From positions 582,392,471 through 582,456,470 of the forward strand of contig NC_053390.1 in the NCBI RefSeq assembly GCF_905171765.1: 64,000 nt of DNA, read 5' to 3'. Below are positions 1-10,660 of this stretch, piece after piece (the first letter of the stretch is position 1; every line of letters starts with the position of its first letter). The stretch is from Bufo bufo (taxonomy: Eukaryota > Chordata > Amphibia > Anura > Bufonidae). The notes below the pieces were generated by a model, which was given only the letters and a program-made list of their open reading frames with translations, was not told the origin of the DNA and ran no database searches. A program made the translations under genes and the position numbers.

Positions 1-2
1 GT

Positions 3-554
3 GTGGCAGATAAGAGACGTGTGCCTGGTCCGGACCTGAATGTTGGTGATCTGGTGTGGTTGTCTACCAAGAATATCAAATTGAAGGTTCCCTCCTAGAA
101 GTTGGGTCCTAGGTTTATTGGGCCTTACAACATCCTGTCTGTCATCAATCCTGTTGCCTACCGTCTTGATCTTCCTCAGACTTGGAAGATCCATAATGTT
201 TTTCATAAGTCCTTATTAAAACCTTATGTTCAACCTATTGTACCCTCGCCTTTGCCTCTTCCTCCGATTATGGTTGATGGAAATCTTGAATTTCAGGTCT
301 CTAGGATTGTGGATTCTCGTCTTGTCCGCGGTTCCCTCCAGTACCTCGTTCATTGGGAGGGTTATGGTCCTGAGGAGAGGATGTGGGTCCCAGTGACGGA
401 CATTAAGGCCACTCGTCTCATCAGGGCTTTCCATAGGTCCCATCCTGAGAAGGTGGGCCCTGAGTGTCCGGAGTCCACTCGTAGAGGGAGGGGTACTGTC
501 ACAACCAGACAGTTGAGAAGCTCTGACAGGAGCTTTCCAGATCCTCCTCCTTGA
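3..554 (+). pseudogene. Ty3/gypsy polyprotein, C-terminal end with chromodomain (partial)
   Basis: This is the last part of a gag-pol polyprotein; the rest lies left of the window. The frame opens at base 3 with the end of the integrase (a basic stretch followed by VGDLVW), continues with the GPY/F-like block LGPRFIGPY and ends in a chromodomain at about codons 97-145 of the frame (YLVHWEGYGPEERMWVP). Such chromodomains tether the integrase to chromatin during insertion. An in-frame TAG at 96-98 falls where the intact relative at 47394-51725 keeps coding, so this copy carries a nonsense mutation. The frame runs about 55 bases into the 3' LTR before its TGA at 552-554. That overlap is usual where the polypurine tract sits inside the coding end. 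I am confident of the family. The exact clade is inferred from the chromodomain only. Confidence 0.9.
482..496 (+). promoter_or_regulatory. Polypurine tract of the gypsy element
   Basis: A purine run, AGAGGGAGGGG followed by TAC, lies immediately before the TGTCACA start of the LTR. This is the expected primer site for plus-strand DNA synthesis. The LTR-B element of this window has the same arrangement, with GGGGGAGGTAC before TGTCA. Confidence 0.75.
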
Positions 555-1023
555 GTTTCTCTGTTTTGGTTAAGTTCCTCATCTCGTTAGTCTATCTCAG
601 CTGTCATGCAGTTGGACTGATTGTTTCCCTTTAAGTTCCTCCCCATGATGCATTAGGTTGCGGCTTATACAACTTCCTGGAGTGTGTGTGCTTGCTGTTT
701 CTATTTCCCAGTCCTCTGCAAGATAAGTGCTGTTCCTTTATTTGTGATTTTCTGTCTGCTGGATTTTCAGGTGACCCTGACTCCCTCCGTGTCTAGTGTA
801 GGGAGCCGGTGGTCGTGTCCCCTCACTATTGTAGGGTCTTCAGGTATTAGATAGCCGAGGTACGTGGATATGCGCCCATCCGCCTTTGAGGTGTTCGCAT
901 AGGCTGAGCAATTAGGGAGAGTGCCAGGTCTCATGTAGGGGTCTCCCTTTTGTTCCTTAGTTGTGGATCCAGTGAGTCATTATTGTATTGCATTATCTTG
1001 TTTCCTGTACACCATCTGTGACA
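497..1023 (+). repeat. 3' LTR of the gypsy element
   Basis: The 527-bp LTR is bounded by TGTCACA at 497 and TGTGACA at 1017-1023, a perfect 7-bp terminal inverted repeat with TG...CA ends. It directly follows a polypurine tract and overlaps the end of the chromodomain frame. The 5' LTR and the left target duplication are outside the window, so age cannot be estimated. Confidence 0.8.
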
Positions 1024-1050
1024 CTGCCAGGCAGCAGGGGCCAGACCCCC

Positions 1051-1275
1051 CTCCTTCCCCAGTATTAAAAGCATTGGTGGCCAGTGTGGCCCCCCCCCTC
1101 CCTCCCTCCCCATTATTAAAAGCATTGGTGGCCAGTGCGGCCCCCCCTCACTCCTTCCCCAGTATTAAAAGCATTGGTGGCCAGTGTGACCCCCCCTTCC
1201 TCCCCAGTATTAAAAGCATTGGTGGCCAGTGCGGCTCTTCCCTCCCTCCCCAGTATTAAAAGCATTGGTGGCAGT
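1051..1275. repeat. Minisatellite, five 45-51-bp units
   Basis: Five units share the core AGTATTAAAAGCATTGGTGG followed by a variable C-rich tract. The cores begin near 1061, 1112, 1161, 1206 and 1251. The last unit belongs to the left arm of the large inverted repeat that follows, and one inverted unit recurs near 1730-1755 in the right arm. Confidence 0.85.
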
Positions 1276-1768
1276 GGCCACAGGCTAACAACCCCCCTCC
1301 CCCCTATCATTGGTGGCAGCGGAGCGGCATTTCCGATCGGAGTCCCAGTTTAATAGCTGGGGCTCCGATCAGTTACCATGGCAGCCAGGACGCTACTGCA
1401 GTCCTGGCTGCCATAGTTACTTAGCTTATACTTACATGCGATGTCTGTGGCCAGCCGGCGCTCCTCCTACTGGTAAGTGACAGGTCTGTGCGATGCGCCG
1501 CAGGGACCGATGCGCCGCACAGACCTGTCACTTATCAGTAGGAGAAGCGCCGGCCGGCCACAGACAGCACATGTAAGTATAAGCTAAGTAACCATGGCAG
1601 CCAGGACTGCAGTAGCGTCCTGGCTGCCATGGTAACCGATCAGAGCCCCAGGGTTTAAACTGGGACTCCGATCGGAAATGCCGCTCCGCTGCCACCAATG
1701 ATGGGGGGGGGTTGTTAGCCTGTGGCCACTGCCATTAATGCTTTTAATACTGGGGAGGGAGGGGGGCT
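1236..1768. repeat. Large inverted repeat (foldback), about 250-bp arms
   Basis: The left arm (about 1236-1490) and right arm (about 1515-1768) are near-perfect reverse complements. The centre lies near 1502 in a CpG-rich segment. Both arms contain the matched blocks TTCCGATCGGAGTCCCAGTT, GGCAGCCAGGAC and CTTAGCTTATACTTACATG. It resembles a palindromic MITE or foldback element, but I see no convincing target duplication, so the superfamily is unassigned. Confidence 0.85.
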
Positions 1769-1770
1769 GA

Positions 1771-1825
1771 GATCCGCACAATTAACTCCTCAGGTGCAGC
1801 ACCTGAGGGGTTAATTGTGCGGATC
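1771..1825. repeat. 27-bp-arm hairpin
   Basis: Arms beginning GATCCGCACAATTAACTCCT at 1771 pair with the segment ending at 1825, with one mismatch and almost no loop. It directly follows the large foldback and may be part of the same element or a separate short palindrome. Confidence 0.8.
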
Positions 1826-1916
1826 ACAGACCCCTGTAAGAGATCGGGTGCTGCCAGGCAGCAGGGGGCAGTTATGTACACAGTTCTTAATATATTCTAA
1901 CTTGAAGTGTCCCCAT

Positions 1917-1973
1917 CACTGCCCGATCCCCTGAAGACGCCAGGTCACTGGCGAAACATGTCGGGGGGCAGTG
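1917..1973 (+). ncRNA. Hammerhead-ribozyme-like fold (type I), possibly a Penelope-element remnant
   Basis: The segment folds as a hammerhead would. Outer stem I pairs CACTGCC with GGCAGTG, and a CCC/GGG pairing lies next to the core. The core reads CTGAAGA at 1931, then stem II GCCAG/CTGGC with loop GTCA, then GAAAC. A minimal stem III AC/GT is followed by the cleavage-type triplet GTC at 1960-1962. One extra C lies between the core and stem II, which departs from the canonical form. Hammerheads with very short stem III are known from Penelope-like elements, and similar motifs follow both such elements in this window. No Penelope coding sequence adjoins this copy. Whether it cleaves is unknown. 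Confidence 0.5.
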
Positions 1974-3004
1974 CATGAGAAGATTTTAAGCATTAGGAGG
2001 CACAAATGGATATTAGGCAATAACTGGAGCAAGCGGGCAGGTAGCAGAACAGTCGCTAATAAAAACAATATAGCATTGCAAAAAAGGGGACACCTGATGA
2101 TAGTTTTAAAGTAAGTAGGTTAGATAAGATTAGGTAAATAAAAAAAACTAATAACTGTAAAGTTTTAGTACTGAAGTAAAAAAAAAACACATGGCAAGAT
2201 TAGGCAATTAGTAGTCTAGGACTAAATGTAAATAAAATAGCATGTTATATTTATGCAGTACATTGCTTTAAGTAAAACTGCATGTTATAGAGACGCAATA
2301 CATATAGAATATTGATGCACTGAAATGTGCTGAAATGTGCAATTACAAACTAAAATGAAAACAGCTTTTTCAGTAAATAAAAGAGGAGCATTTAAACATG
2401 CACTTTTATTAACACAATGGTAAAATGAGATGAACTGCATAATTATACATGGTAGCCATATTCTAACTTTTTTTTTTTTGTTAATTAAAAGAAGCACAAT
2501 TATAGACCCTCTTCTACAAACACACTGATATTGCCTAACTGAAATACACAGAGGTGTTTGATTATACACTACACTGTAGCAAAATTGAAACTGGTTGTTA
2601 GAAAAAACTGGATTAATTGCAATCAACAAAATTTGCAGTACAAAATTAACCTTTCCATTAGCTGTATGAAAACAGTATGAAACACAGAACTCTTAGTGAC
2701 CTATGTCTCCCTCCTATGTTTTCCCTGAAAAAATCCAGACTTTTCCACTTATTGATTAAATCTTCCTAATTAAATATGTCCCTACCAGACCTATATTACT
2801 GGGCTTGTATTTGTAATTCATTTTTGCAGACAAAACCACAGCACATGCACTGAGATGATAGACTGCATTAAAAATAGTGTCTCTTCAGCTCAGAGGCTGA
2901 AGGACCTGCCAAAATCCTGCTCCTAATTGAGTCACAGACTGTCAGCCTTTGGAACAATCGGGGCAAGACACCTCCTTCCCATGATCATGTGATCCTCCAT
3001 AATT
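1974..3004. other. AT-rich DNA, nothing recognised
   Basis: Homopolymer runs of A and T dominate. No frame has coding character, and I see no inverted ends, tandem array or RNA gene. It is probably old interspersed-repeat or unique spacer DNA. Confidence 0.5.
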
Positions 3005-3163
3005 ATCCTCTGTCATTTCCCCCACCAATTTTCACTGTAAAATGGCACAGTCACCATTTTGACGATTCGCCTGCACTGAATCCTCAAAGCTTCTGATTCG
3101 TTTGCCATCAAAATTTTTGTGAAATTCATAATTCATAGTTCAGAACTGATTTGCTCAACTCTA
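3005..3163. mobile_element. hAT-type terminal fragment
   Basis: The segment ends in TTTGCTCAACTCTA. This is the reverse complement of the left-end type seen on the complete hAT element at 22811 (TAGAGTTGAGCGAA). The other end and a target duplication were not found, so this is a fragment or a decayed MITE. Confidence 0.4.
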
Positions 3164-3567
3164 ATTCTAATCTATTCCAGGTGAAGAACCCACACTCCAA
3201 TTAGTATTCTGTGCAATAACTCAATTTCAACAAATTTCAGTTTGAAAAATACACTTATGCAAAGTGCGGTGATTTCTAGATAGCACAAATGTATGCTTTA
3301 TTTACCCAGTACTGATTTCTGATGTTAACATATTGCTTATTCTGTTCATGTAACCACATTTAATATTCTTATAAATGCAAATTGTATAACTGCAAACCTG
3401 AAAGATAATAATGAGACTTAAAATACATAATCCTCCAATTTCTCAGTTGTGATTTGGTTTACCGAGAAACTATCTCACGTTTTTAAGATCATCACTGCTA
3501 CATCAATTCAATAGCTACTACTTTCATGTTAAGATAATGAAGGTGATATCAGGATTAGATATTATAT
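3164..3567. other. Spacer, nothing recognised
   Basis: AT-rich DNA between a hAT end and the truncated hAT-1 copy. No coding frame or repeat is visible. Confidence 0.5.
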
Positions 3568-4645
3568 CACATACTGCTCCACCATGTTTGTGAAATGCTG
3601 CCTCCTGCTAAGACGTTCCATATCAGCTGGTGGTGCTGGTTGTTGTGGCGTGCTGACAAAGCTTTTACACATTTTGGCCATGCTAACCCTGCCTTCTGAG
3701 GTGCTGGCGGTGCCCCAGCTGCGTTGGCGACTTCTTCCTCATCCTCTGCCTTCGCCTTGTGCTTCCACAGTGCCCCCGATGTCAGTTGGGAATGCCACCA
3801 GCAGCGGGTCTACCAGCGTGCGCTTATACTCGCGCATATTACGATTACGCGCCAGTGACGGAATTAAGGACGGTACGTTGTCCTTGTAACGGGGATCCAG
3901 CAGCGTGGCCACCCAGTAATCAGCACAAGTTTGATTCGCATGACCTTGATTCCATGTGGGGTCGAGGACCTCATCGTCCTCCACATCATCTTCCACCCAG
4001 TCTTCTCCCCTGCCTTCCTTGTCGGTCTGCACACTTTCGAAAGCCCCAGCAGTTGGCACCTGTGTTTCGTCATCATCCGAGACGTGCTGTGATGGTCCTC
4101 CCATGTACTCATGTACTCATCTTGAAAGATAAGTGGTTGGGCATCGGTGCACTCAATCTCTTCCACTTCTGGGGTAGGGCTAGGTGGATGGCCCTGGGAA
4201 ACCCTGCTAATAGAGTAATCAAAAAGCAGAAGAGACTGCTGCATGACTTGGGGCTCAGACTGCTTGGCTAATTTGCAAGGGGGTGAGGTGAAAGACTAAT
4301 GGACATCGGCTGCAGGTGCCAACTGTGGTCTTTCAGCAGGAGACTGGGTGGGAGACAATGTGAAGGAACTGGATCCACTGTCAGCAACCCAATCTACTAT
4401 CGCCTGTACTTGTTCAGGCCTCACCATTCGTAGAGCAGCATTAGGCCCGACCAAATACCGCTGCAGGTTTTGTCGCCTACTCGCACCTGAGGAAGGGGTT
4501 TTACTTGTGCGTGTAGCTGGCACAGATCGACCACGTCCTCTCCCTGCAACAGGAGCTCCACCAGCGCATGGTCCTCGGCGCGTCGATTCCTCCTATGAGG
4601 ACCACGTGCCGAGGACCACGCGCTCACAGGTACAGACACATATTT
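3568..4645 (-). pseudogene. hAT-1 transposase, internally deleted copy
   Basis: Read on the minus strand, this copy keeps the N-terminal region (YLVGPNAALRMVRPEQVQ and VADSGSSSFTLSPTQS near 4350-4480) and an acidic stretch ending DDEVLDPTW. It then jumps directly to the C-terminal half (YWVATLLDPRYKDN near 3880-3920). The complete relative at 25017-28442 has about 2.1 kb between these points, including the BED zinc finger and the catalytic core, so this is an internal-deletion derivative that cannot encode an active enzyme. It also stops at 3568, before the C-terminal dimerisation domain. A TGG codon is intact where the large copy has TGA. A further TGA after EAQGEGRG lies within one codon of the second stop of the large copy. 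The right edge abuts a Penelope-like element. Confidence 0.85.
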
Positions 4646-6902
4646 AGTCCTGAACATATCATCTAAAATATTAAGTCCACTTCAATTGCAAGTGCTGCAG
4701 AAGGGTTTATCCTTCAGCCCCACTGGACATTTAGATACATTTGAACTTGAAATGGACTGCCAAAGGTTTTTTCGTAACCTGCGGCTTAAAGCGCACTTTG
4801 CCACTGAGGCAAGATCACAATGTACCGATGAGACAATGGACGTTTCAAAACTATCCTTGCAACAATTTGGTTTAAGGACCAAAAGCAAATTTCAACCACC
4901 TAAAACGTACCATCCCATTGAAACGTTTATATCTCTGGTACAACGTGACATCTCCAAGAATATGCATGGTCTCCGGACAGGGGATTATCATATGTCACAA
5001 AATTTATCACCTCTAGAAAGGGATGCTCTTGTACAATTGTTGGATGAGAAATCAATAATTGTGAAACCTGCAGACAAAGGGGGAGCCCTGGTCGTGCTGG
5101 ATAGAGATTACTATGTGGGGGAGATTTTACAACAGTTATCTGATGTTGATACATATCAGTCATTGACCACTGACCCCGTATACACCATCAAAGCTAAACT
5201 ACAGGCAATCACTAATGACTATATAAAAAACAACACCATTAATGTGAAAATGGGAGAATACATTATACATCAACATCCCACCATACCTGTATTTTATACA
5301 TTGCCAAAGGTACATAAATCCCTCACCAGCCCCCCAGGACGTCCTATTGTGGCACTCACCGATTCCATCTTGTCAGCCCCAGCCATCATCCTAGAAAAGG
5401 CACTTACTCCACTCACCAAAAAGGCACCATCATATCTTCTTGATACCAATGATTTCCTGAGACAAATACGTGATCTCCAACTCATGGAAAGTGATATATT
5501 GGCTACATTTGATGTATGTAGCCTTTATACATCCATCGAACATCAGAAAGGCATTAGAGCAGTGGAGTGGTTATTGGCATTATCTACCTACAATGACAAC
5601 GAATTTTTTTTTCCCTAAGTTTGCTCACTACCATACTGCATGAAAATTACTTCCTGTTTGAGGACACTTTCTTTCGCCAGCAGCGGGGGACCGCGATGGG
5701 TTCGAATGCCGCACCGCCTTACGCAAATTGTTATATGTCATGGTTCGAAAAAGAATATATATATGGTAACACTCTATACAAGGACCACTGCATTTTCTGG
5801 AGACGATTTATCGATGACATATTTTGCGTGTGGCGGGGCGACATTTGAACCCTCGAACGATTCAGGCAGTACATCAACTCTGTCTGGAAGGAACTGCAAT
5901 TTACCATGCACTCAGATATGTCTAAAATCAATTTCCTTGACACATGGGTTATAAAGGATGAGAAGGGGCAGATACACACAGACCTGTACACCAAGAATAC
6001 TGACCGCAACAGTCTGCTGCACTTCACCAGCAACCATCCTCCTGCAGTCAAAAAATCACTCCCTATTCACAACTACAGAGAGTGAATAGGATAGTGTCTG
6101 ACACCAATATGAAAACAGCACGTCAGGAAGAAATGCTAGACAAATTTCATAACAGTGGTTATCCGCAAGACCTATTAAATACACAACAGGCGAAACCACC
6201 TAAAGACAGTTCCACTACTAGTGATAAACAGCCACGAGTTCCCTTTGTGGTGAAATACCACCCTTGGGTCAATAAATGCAGGACTATCCTCAATAAACAT
6301 TGGAGTATTCTCAACAGAGCTTACCCGAATGTTACGGAATTTCAATCTCCACCTATGATATGCTACAAAAAGTGCAAAAACATTCGAGACATCCTAGTCA
6401 GGGCTGATGTAGGTAGCGACAGACATACTCTACGCCAGGCCACCTCTCAACACCCAAGAATGGGACATATTTATGCCTTCAATGCATACACTGCTCTAGT
6501 GCTATTAAAGGAGAACACTTCACCCACCCATACACAGGGGAAAAATTTAAAATAAATGGCTTCTTTACCTGTAATAGCAATTTCGTGGTCTATCTCTTGA
6601 AGTGTCCCTGTGGTCTTGTGTATGTCGGTGAGACCTCCATGAGGATGAAAGACCGTTTCTGCAAACATAAATCTACCATTAGAAAGAAAAATTTACTACT
6701 TCCCATCCCATATCATTTTGAGAAACACCGACATGCCATTTCCCAGCTGCGCTTCCAGATAATAGAGCACGTATCACTACCCAGGAGAGGGGGAGACAGG
6801 TGTAAAATGCTCAAAAAAAGAGAAGCCTTTTGGATTCATCGCCTCCAAACCCTAGAACCAAAGGGATTAAATCGTGATTATGATTTAAATAGTTTTCTGT
6901 AA
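4645..6902 (+). pseudogene. Penelope-like element reverse transcriptase with GIY-YIG endonuclease, decayed
   Basis: The protein reads left to right across three frames. The N-terminal conserved block KPADKGGALVVLDRDYY is at about 5063-5113, and LPKVHKS with PPGRPIV at about 5300-5350. Reverse transcriptase motif A, ATFDVCSLYTSI, is at about 5502-5537. Motif B, QQRGTAMGSNAAPP, is at 5675-5715, and the catalytic FIDDI of motif C is at 5807-5821. The C-terminal GIY-YIG endonuclease (VVYLLKCPCGLVYVGET) occupies 6585-6900 and includes the CPC insertion typical of these elements. Penelope elements use the endonuclease to nick DNA and the reverse transcriptase to copy the RNA there. Frameshifts are visible in the T-run near 5605, near 6055 and near 6515, with an in-frame TGA at 5846-5848. 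The 5' end is truncated at about 4645 against the hAT copy. It is a dead copy. Confidence 0.93.
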
Positions 6903-7494
6903 GCTACAGTGTATAGTAACCCTTTCAACATGTTCCCTCTTTCTTTCTTCCACAGAGAACTTGACTCCAATCCATGTCATTTAGTGCTTGATCAGGGCGT
7001 AAGTTTACCACGCAAAATTGTAGCACCGCTGCATTCAGTATTTTACATCATTATATAAGGTTTAGCAAAATGTGGCACTGTAAAGCATGGTGCACTGAGA
7101 ATTAATTATGTTCTTTTTTTCCTTTTTTCTTCTGTATAAGTTTGCTATAGTTTCTAGCATCCAGCATGGAATATTATACTATAATAATATCATGATGATC
7201 TATAGAATGTAGCACTGCAAAGCATGGTGCCCTGTTAGGCAATGATAGTTACCTGTTCATCCACTTGTTTAATCATTATCTCTGCATTGTTGTGTCCTCT
7301 GTTTACAACGTTGTCATGGTAACCTGATGTCATTTCCGGCTCCACCGCGGGCTATTTAAATTGTTTGCAACTTGTATCCATTATGTTTGACAAAGGCTCA
7401 CAGTAGCCGAAACGCGTCACTTACCACTTGTATGTGACCATTAAATCTACTTGAAATTACTATTAGAGCGAGTGCTGGTCCTTACTATACAACC
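6903..7494 (+). mobile_element. 3' non-coding tail of the first Penelope-like element
   Basis: This non-coding segment follows the GIY-YIG frame and carries a hammerhead-like motif at 7387-7418. Its end is placed where homology to the hAT-3 end begins (7495). The phrase GAGCGAGTGCTGG near its end resembles GTGAGTGCCGC in the tail of the second Penelope copy. The boundary is inferred. Confidence 0.6.
7387..7418 (+). ncRNA. Degenerate hammerhead-like motif in the Penelope tail
   Basis: A core-like TTGACAA is followed by stem II GGCT/AGCC and then GAAACGCGTC. The last string is the three-way junction, tiny stem III and GTC cleavage triplet found in hammerheads of Penelope-like elements. The first core strand departs from CUGANGA at more than one position, so this copy is probably inactive. 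Its position downstream of the endonuclease frame is the expected one. Confidence 0.5.
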
Positions 7495-7794
7495 CTCTCC
7501 ACTCTGTCGGGGGCTTTACTTGTATAAGCGTTTAATAGAACAGGTTCTGTAGACTTCTATGTGGAATCAGCTGATGACGGTGGGGTGCGCTTCTTCTTGG
7601 CGCTTACATCGACCTGTAAGGCTGATTTCACACTTGAGTTATTTGGACAGTTTTGGCCCCGTGACTGCCCAAATAAGTAAAGTGTGCAGTGATTCTAAGA
7701 GCGACGCCTGTTATCTTAATGTCATACTTTTAAAAAATTTGGCGAACCGCCCGAATCGAATTTTTGAAAAAATCTCTCATCTCTAGTCTTATGG
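7495..7794. mobile_element. hAT-3-type terminal fragment, reverse orientation
   Basis: This segment is the reverse complement of the left end of hAT-3 (41022-41378) joined to 45628-45690. It therefore shows the site without the LTR-A insertion. It ends at 7794 with CTCTCATCTCTA, the family terminus. The left side is cut by the Penelope tail. Confidence 0.8.
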
Positions 7795-9050
7795 CATCTT
7801 ATAATTTTGAGATGTTCATTTTTTAAGTGTTATTCTTCTTGTGCTATAGGGCAATTTACAGTAAAAATATATGCAGAAAATTCCAATAAAATATTTAAAA
7901 AGAAAGTACATTTTACTAGTTAGCCTTTTAACAAAAATGCATATTTGTAGAAACATTTGCAGTTTTAGTATTACTCTACCAGATCTAAATAACACTACTA
8001 GATTTATTACACAGGCTTTGGGACACACTCTAAAGATATCTATATGTATTGTTCAGGAACTACCGGTAATTGGTTGCTTTAAGATTCCTTTATTATTAGA
8101 GATTTTGAAGGATTTAATAGGCCAAAAGGACTTACAATGCTTTGTGCAAACGGATTAAATTTGTTTGGATCAATTACTTTAACCATGGGCTTACTAGAAT
8201 AATCACTTTTCATTTTGACTACTTTTGTTCAAAGCAACATTAAATAGATAAGGAAAAGTCTAATCACACGAAGCCACAAAATTCTAAAACGGATTAAAAG
8301 CAAAAACAAACTCAATTTAGAAGACATCAATTGAAACAAACTTAGAGATTGACGTAATAAAACCTTAGTGACAACTAAGTATAAAAGTTAATACCTGTTA
8401 AATCCTTGTACTCTCAATAGATGGTAAAAAAAAAAAATGAAAAAAATAAAAGAACCAGGATGAACTAGATACAGTTGTACAGTTCATAAGTTCATTACTA
8501 AATAAAGAGTAATGTGCTTTGAAAATAAACAACTAATCAAATGCTAATTAGTGTAACAGTTATGAGCACCTCATCACTTTCCACTTCCATTTTCCTGCTT
8601 GCATGAAATGCCATGAAGAGTACAATGCTGCGTACTTTTATCTCTGCTCTTTTAAATTAGACCAGATGCTTTCATAAACCACAGTATTCCTAAAGGTCCC
8701 CTCAGTACTGTTTCTCCCATTGCTTTTGTTTTAACAAGATATTTTCATCTTTGGATGCATGTCACATATAAGCTATGTAATTGTGATTCACTTGAATTCA
8801 TATTCTTGGGTTGTACTAAATTCATATGAAACCAAATAAATTAAAAAAAGCTGTAGCAGCTTTTCATTCAATTTATAAAAACCAGGAGTCATATTCGAGT
8901 GCTGTGAACTGTAATTTGGCAAGTGCATGCTTCATAAATCTGTGTACAATACGAATGACTGTTTAAAAAGAATAAACTAATATTTTAGTTACCTGTTTCC
9001 TGTAGGAAAATGTATATGCATTACAGCTTTGGGCTGAGTAGACAAAGTGC
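7795..9050. other. AT-rich DNA, nothing recognised
   Basis: No frame here has a recognisable domain. Poly-A runs near 8420 and a C-rich simple repeat near 9099-9118 are the only structures. No inverted ends or RNA genes were seen. Confidence 0.5.
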
Positions 9051-9710
9051 TGTAGTGCAGATGGTGTTGACCCACTATATCCCTGGTACATCTCAACCCC
9101 CCCCACCCCACCCCACCCTGGACACCACTACATTGGAAACACCAGGTTGCTACCTCTTGAAGTGGTTTCTGTTTAGTGATAGCTGACCAAGACAGGTCAG
9201 TAAACAGCAAGGGGACAAACAAAGCCAAGTTGAGGGCAGGCAGTGTTAGCTTACTTCGGTAAACAGACAGTAGGTCAGGGCAGGTGGCACAAGGTTAACA
9301 TGAATGTCAGGCAGGAGTCAAAACAGGCTGCAAAGAGTCAATCAAGTAAACAGCCAGACGTTGGGCACAGGAGGTCAGAACAATACTGTAGTGCATGCTA
9401 GACAAGCTAATAGTCTATTACTTAGGCAGCTGAAATCACCTTAAATAACACAGGGAAGACTGCCATTAGTTGGGGATTGATTAGGCCATGTGTGCACTAG
9501 GCCTTCTAGAGCTGGATAGAATATGTGTGCACTACTGGAGCAGAGAATAGCAGAAAGGAGGCAGAGAGGCCAGAAGAGGACTACACCATGAATCATGCAG
9601 AACCACACACACTCCAGCAGCCAAGCCAGCTGGGAAGGAGCACAACGATGATAGCGGTCTATGGGCACTGGCAACATGGTGTGTCTTGGTCATGGACCGC
9701 CACCATTACA
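9051..9710 (-). repeat. LTR-like sequence of an old gypsy element
   Basis: The block starts TGTAGTGCAG and ends CCATTACA, giving TGTA...TACA ends. It is followed at 9711 by GTATCCCCTC, which on the minus strand is a purine run (GAGGGGATAC) directly before the LTR, as expected for a polypurine tract. The element would read on the minus strand, with about 170 bp of its internal 3' end at 9711-9879 before the hAT element starts. No target duplication was found. This is inferred from structure, not from coding sequence. Confidence 0.5.
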
Positions 9711-10081
9711 GTATCCCCTCATGACTGCTCCTCTTTTTTGGGTCAGACTATAGATTAATCTTCTAACAAAAGCTGATACGCCATCTCATCAGGTTCTCAA
9801 GATATTTCTTCAATTCCTTCTAATACAATAAATATGAAGTTCTCCTCCCAACCTTCTTCACAGTAAGGCTGCTTTTCACTAGGGATGAGCGAGTTCAATG
9901 TTAGAGTACCTGAACTTGACCCCGAACCCTATAGAGGTCAACGGAGACAAAAACTTTGGTGCAATAAAATGGCTGTAAAATAGTTATAGAAAGGGCTAAA
10001 GAGCTGAAAAAGGAAGTACAATTATTGCTCAGCAAACAAATGTGGATAGTGAAATTACTTAAAATAACAGAATGCATAAAA

Positions 10082-10660
10082 ATTTCAATCTTTAACCAGG
10101 AGGTGGAGGTCCAAGTGGAGTAGGAAGTTGAAAATGCTGTGGACATGGCGATGTAGGCGGAAGAGGCGGAGGAGGTAGCCAACACTGTTTTTGTGTTTTT
10201 TTTTCTTTAATTTTTTTATTCTTATTTTATTTGTCTGTTACTGTAAGTCTATGTGTGATCTATAGCCAATTTTTGGGGTGCGGCCGGTATACTTCTCTAC
10301 TCTGCCAATATAACAAATAATATTCTTGAACCAGGAGGTGGCGATCCGAGTGGAGGAGGAGATGGACATGGCGGTGTTGGTGGAAGAGGCAGAGGAGGTA
10401 GCCAACACTGTTTTTGTGTTTTGTTTTTTAATTAATTAATTTTTTATTTAGGGAGGCCCCAAAGCATTGGGAAATGCCAAACAGAACAAATTGCGCTGGA
10501 GTATAACAATGGCTGGGTGCTGCCGATTAACTTCTCTATGCTGCCAATATAACAAATAATAATCTTGTGACAGCAGGTGGAGGTCAGAGTGGAGTATGAG
10601 GTGGACATGGTGGTGTGGGTGGAAGAGGCAGAGGAGGTGGATGAGATAGCCAACACTGTC
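10082..10660. repeat. Three imperfect 235-bp direct repeats
   Basis: Each unit carries a purine-rich block like GGCGGAAGAGGCGGAGGAGG followed by TAGCCAACACTGT, near 10150, 10385 and 10625. The block lies between the left end and the transposase fragments. Confidence 0.75.

Noticed and set aside
5701..5720. GGTTCGAATGCC, resembling a tRNA B box
   Set aside because: It lies inside the Penelope reverse transcriptase motif B coding sequence and no A box or cloverleaf is present.
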